7,766 nucleotides of DNA from Cycloclasticus sp. (GTDB lineage Bacteria; Pseudomonadota; Gammaproteobacteria; Methylococcales; Cycloclasticaceae). The position numbers and the translations under genes are program-made. The notes beneath the pieces are model-generated. The model ran no database searches. It was not told where the DNA came from and was given only the letters and a program-made list of their open reading frames with translations. Every line of letters begins with the position of its first letter. The first letter of the stretch is position 1. Shown piece after piece: positions 6,951-7,766 of the stretch. Where the stretch lies: NCBI GenBank assembly GCA_018066825.1, contig JAGPVU010000179.1, positions 1 through 7,766 of the forward strand, written 5' to 3'.

Positions 6951-7766
6951 GTTTCAAGTTGCAATTTATGTAGCCATTGTTTAATGGTATCGGCGCTTTG
7001 CTGCCAATGTGAGTCTAGCATCATAGCGTGACTGGTTTCTTTCATATTGACGTAATCAGCACCGTAAACCTTAGCTGTTTCCTTGATGTGTTCGGGCCTA
7101 AAAAAAGTATCTTCGTCAGCGCTAAGCGCAAGCATTGGTATCTTAAAGGGGTTCTTTTTACTGGGCAGGCCAAGCCAAAGGGCATCGAGTAAGGCTTTAG
7201 GTGACTCAGGTTGCATCTGTGCGCAATAACGAATTACCACCTCATCCTCAACGTGACCAGAGAAAATGGCTTTTCTTGCTACGTCTACGGCGGTTGACCA
7301 GCTACCCAAAAGTTGTATTACATTTAATTGAGTATAAAAGCTGGGGTTATACATGGCTAGATCCATCAATGATGGGAGCATACCGTCGGCTGGTACTGAT
7401 GCCAATAAAACACAGGCGGGCACCTTGTTGTGTTCAATGTATTTTTGCACCACCAGCCCGCCGAGAGAATGGCCGACCAGAATGGGTGGCTCACCGAGTT
7501 GCTCGACGACACGTTGAACATCAGTGACATAGTCGGCGATACTGTTAGTTGCCAATTGTTGGTGGCCACCACTGTTGCCATGACCACGAAGGCTAAGGGC
7601 ATAACAAGGGTGTCCGAGATTGGCAAAAAACGGCATAAATTGTTCATTCCAGCACCAAGCAGACATATTAGCACCGTGGATAAATAGCAAGGGCTTTTGC
7701 TTGTTTTGAGTGGGTTGGACTTCAATAATATCCAAGCTAGGGTGGTTGAAAGAGCGAGGTATTTTC
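6938..7766 (-). CDS. Alpha/beta hydrolase fold protein (start just beyond the right edge)
   Basis: A single-domain alpha/beta hydrolase, probably cytoplasmic (no signal peptide seen), with unassigned substrate. Numbering the 275 visible residues from the edge: oxyanion-hole HG at 30-31 after a hydrophobic strand (PLLFI), LRGHGNSGG (59-67) typical of the fold, the nucleophile elbow GHSLGG with Ser100, a cap region at about 125-205, the acid in SADED (Asp217 or Asp219), and His246 in TSHAMML. The full triad is therefore present. The frame is open to the window end; the first visible base on this strand is a G followed by AAA ATA CCT, so an ATG using two bases outside the window would fit and give 276 residues, a usual length. 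A TTG at 7733-7735 could be called as the start but has no ribosome-binding site and would cut off residues preceding the first strand. It converges on gdhB with a 36-base gap. Esterase, lysophospholipase or ring-opening activities are all possible. Confidence 0.88.
   Translation of the reverse strand, partial: KIPRSFNHPSLDIIEVQPTQNKQKPLLFIHGANMSAWCWNEQFMPFFANLGHPCYALSLRGHGNSGGHQQLATNSIADYVTDVQRVVEQLGEPPILVGHSLGGLVVQKYIEHNKVPACVLLASVPADGMLPSLMDLAMYNPSFYTQLNVIQLLGSWSTAVDVARKAIFSGHVEDEVVIRYCAQMQPESPKALLDALWLGLPSKKNPFKIPMLALSADEDTFFRPEHIKETAKVYGADYVNMKETSHAMMLDSHWQQSADTIKQWLHKLQLETTPG

Noticed and set aside
7201..7725. Plus- and minus-strand frames overlapping the alpha/beta hydrolase
   Set aside because: The hydrolase frame carries the full catalytic triad and oxyanion motif; the overlapping frames have no recognisable domain.

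Overview
This 7.8-kb window looks like ordinary chromosome from a gammaproteobacterium, probably a marine or environmental one of moderate GC content. That rests on the gene families, especially the very large (about 1600-residue) catabolic NAD-glutamate dehydrogenase and an AcuI/YhdH-type reductase, and on Shine-Dalgarno-led starts. The genus cannot be named from the sequence alone. I saw no mobile element, CRISPR array, tRNA, rRNA or phage gene.

Layout from left to right: (1) a minus-strand tungstate-type periplasmic binding protein (tupA-like), whose 3' end runs off the left edge and which appears to use a TTG start; (2) a 116-base divergent intergenic region; (3) a plus-strand acuI/yhdH-type NADPH-dependent acryloyl-CoA reductase; (4) a 258-base non-coding gap with a small cluster of GGTC/GACC repeats and a -10-like box; (5) the plus-strand large NAD-glutamate dehydrogenase, 1609 residues, filling about 62% of the window; (6) a convergent 3' junction of 36 bases with a GC-rich hairpin; (7) a minus-strand alpha/beta hydrolase whose first codon appears to lie just past the right edge.

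The four genes do not form one operon. tupA and acuI diverge, acuI and the dehydrogenase point the same way but are separated by 258 bases, and the dehydrogenase and hydrolase converge. Their roles are separate: oxyanion (tungstate/molybdate) uptake for metal-cofactor synthesis, detoxification or assimilation of acryloyl-CoA, glutamate catabolism feeding 2-oxoglutarate and ammonium into central metabolism, and an unassigned ester or other bond hydrolysis.

I found no convincing undescribed system. The points worth a second look are start-codon questions for three of the four genes, an asymmetric hairpin at the convergent junction, and the unexplained leader region before the dehydrogenase.
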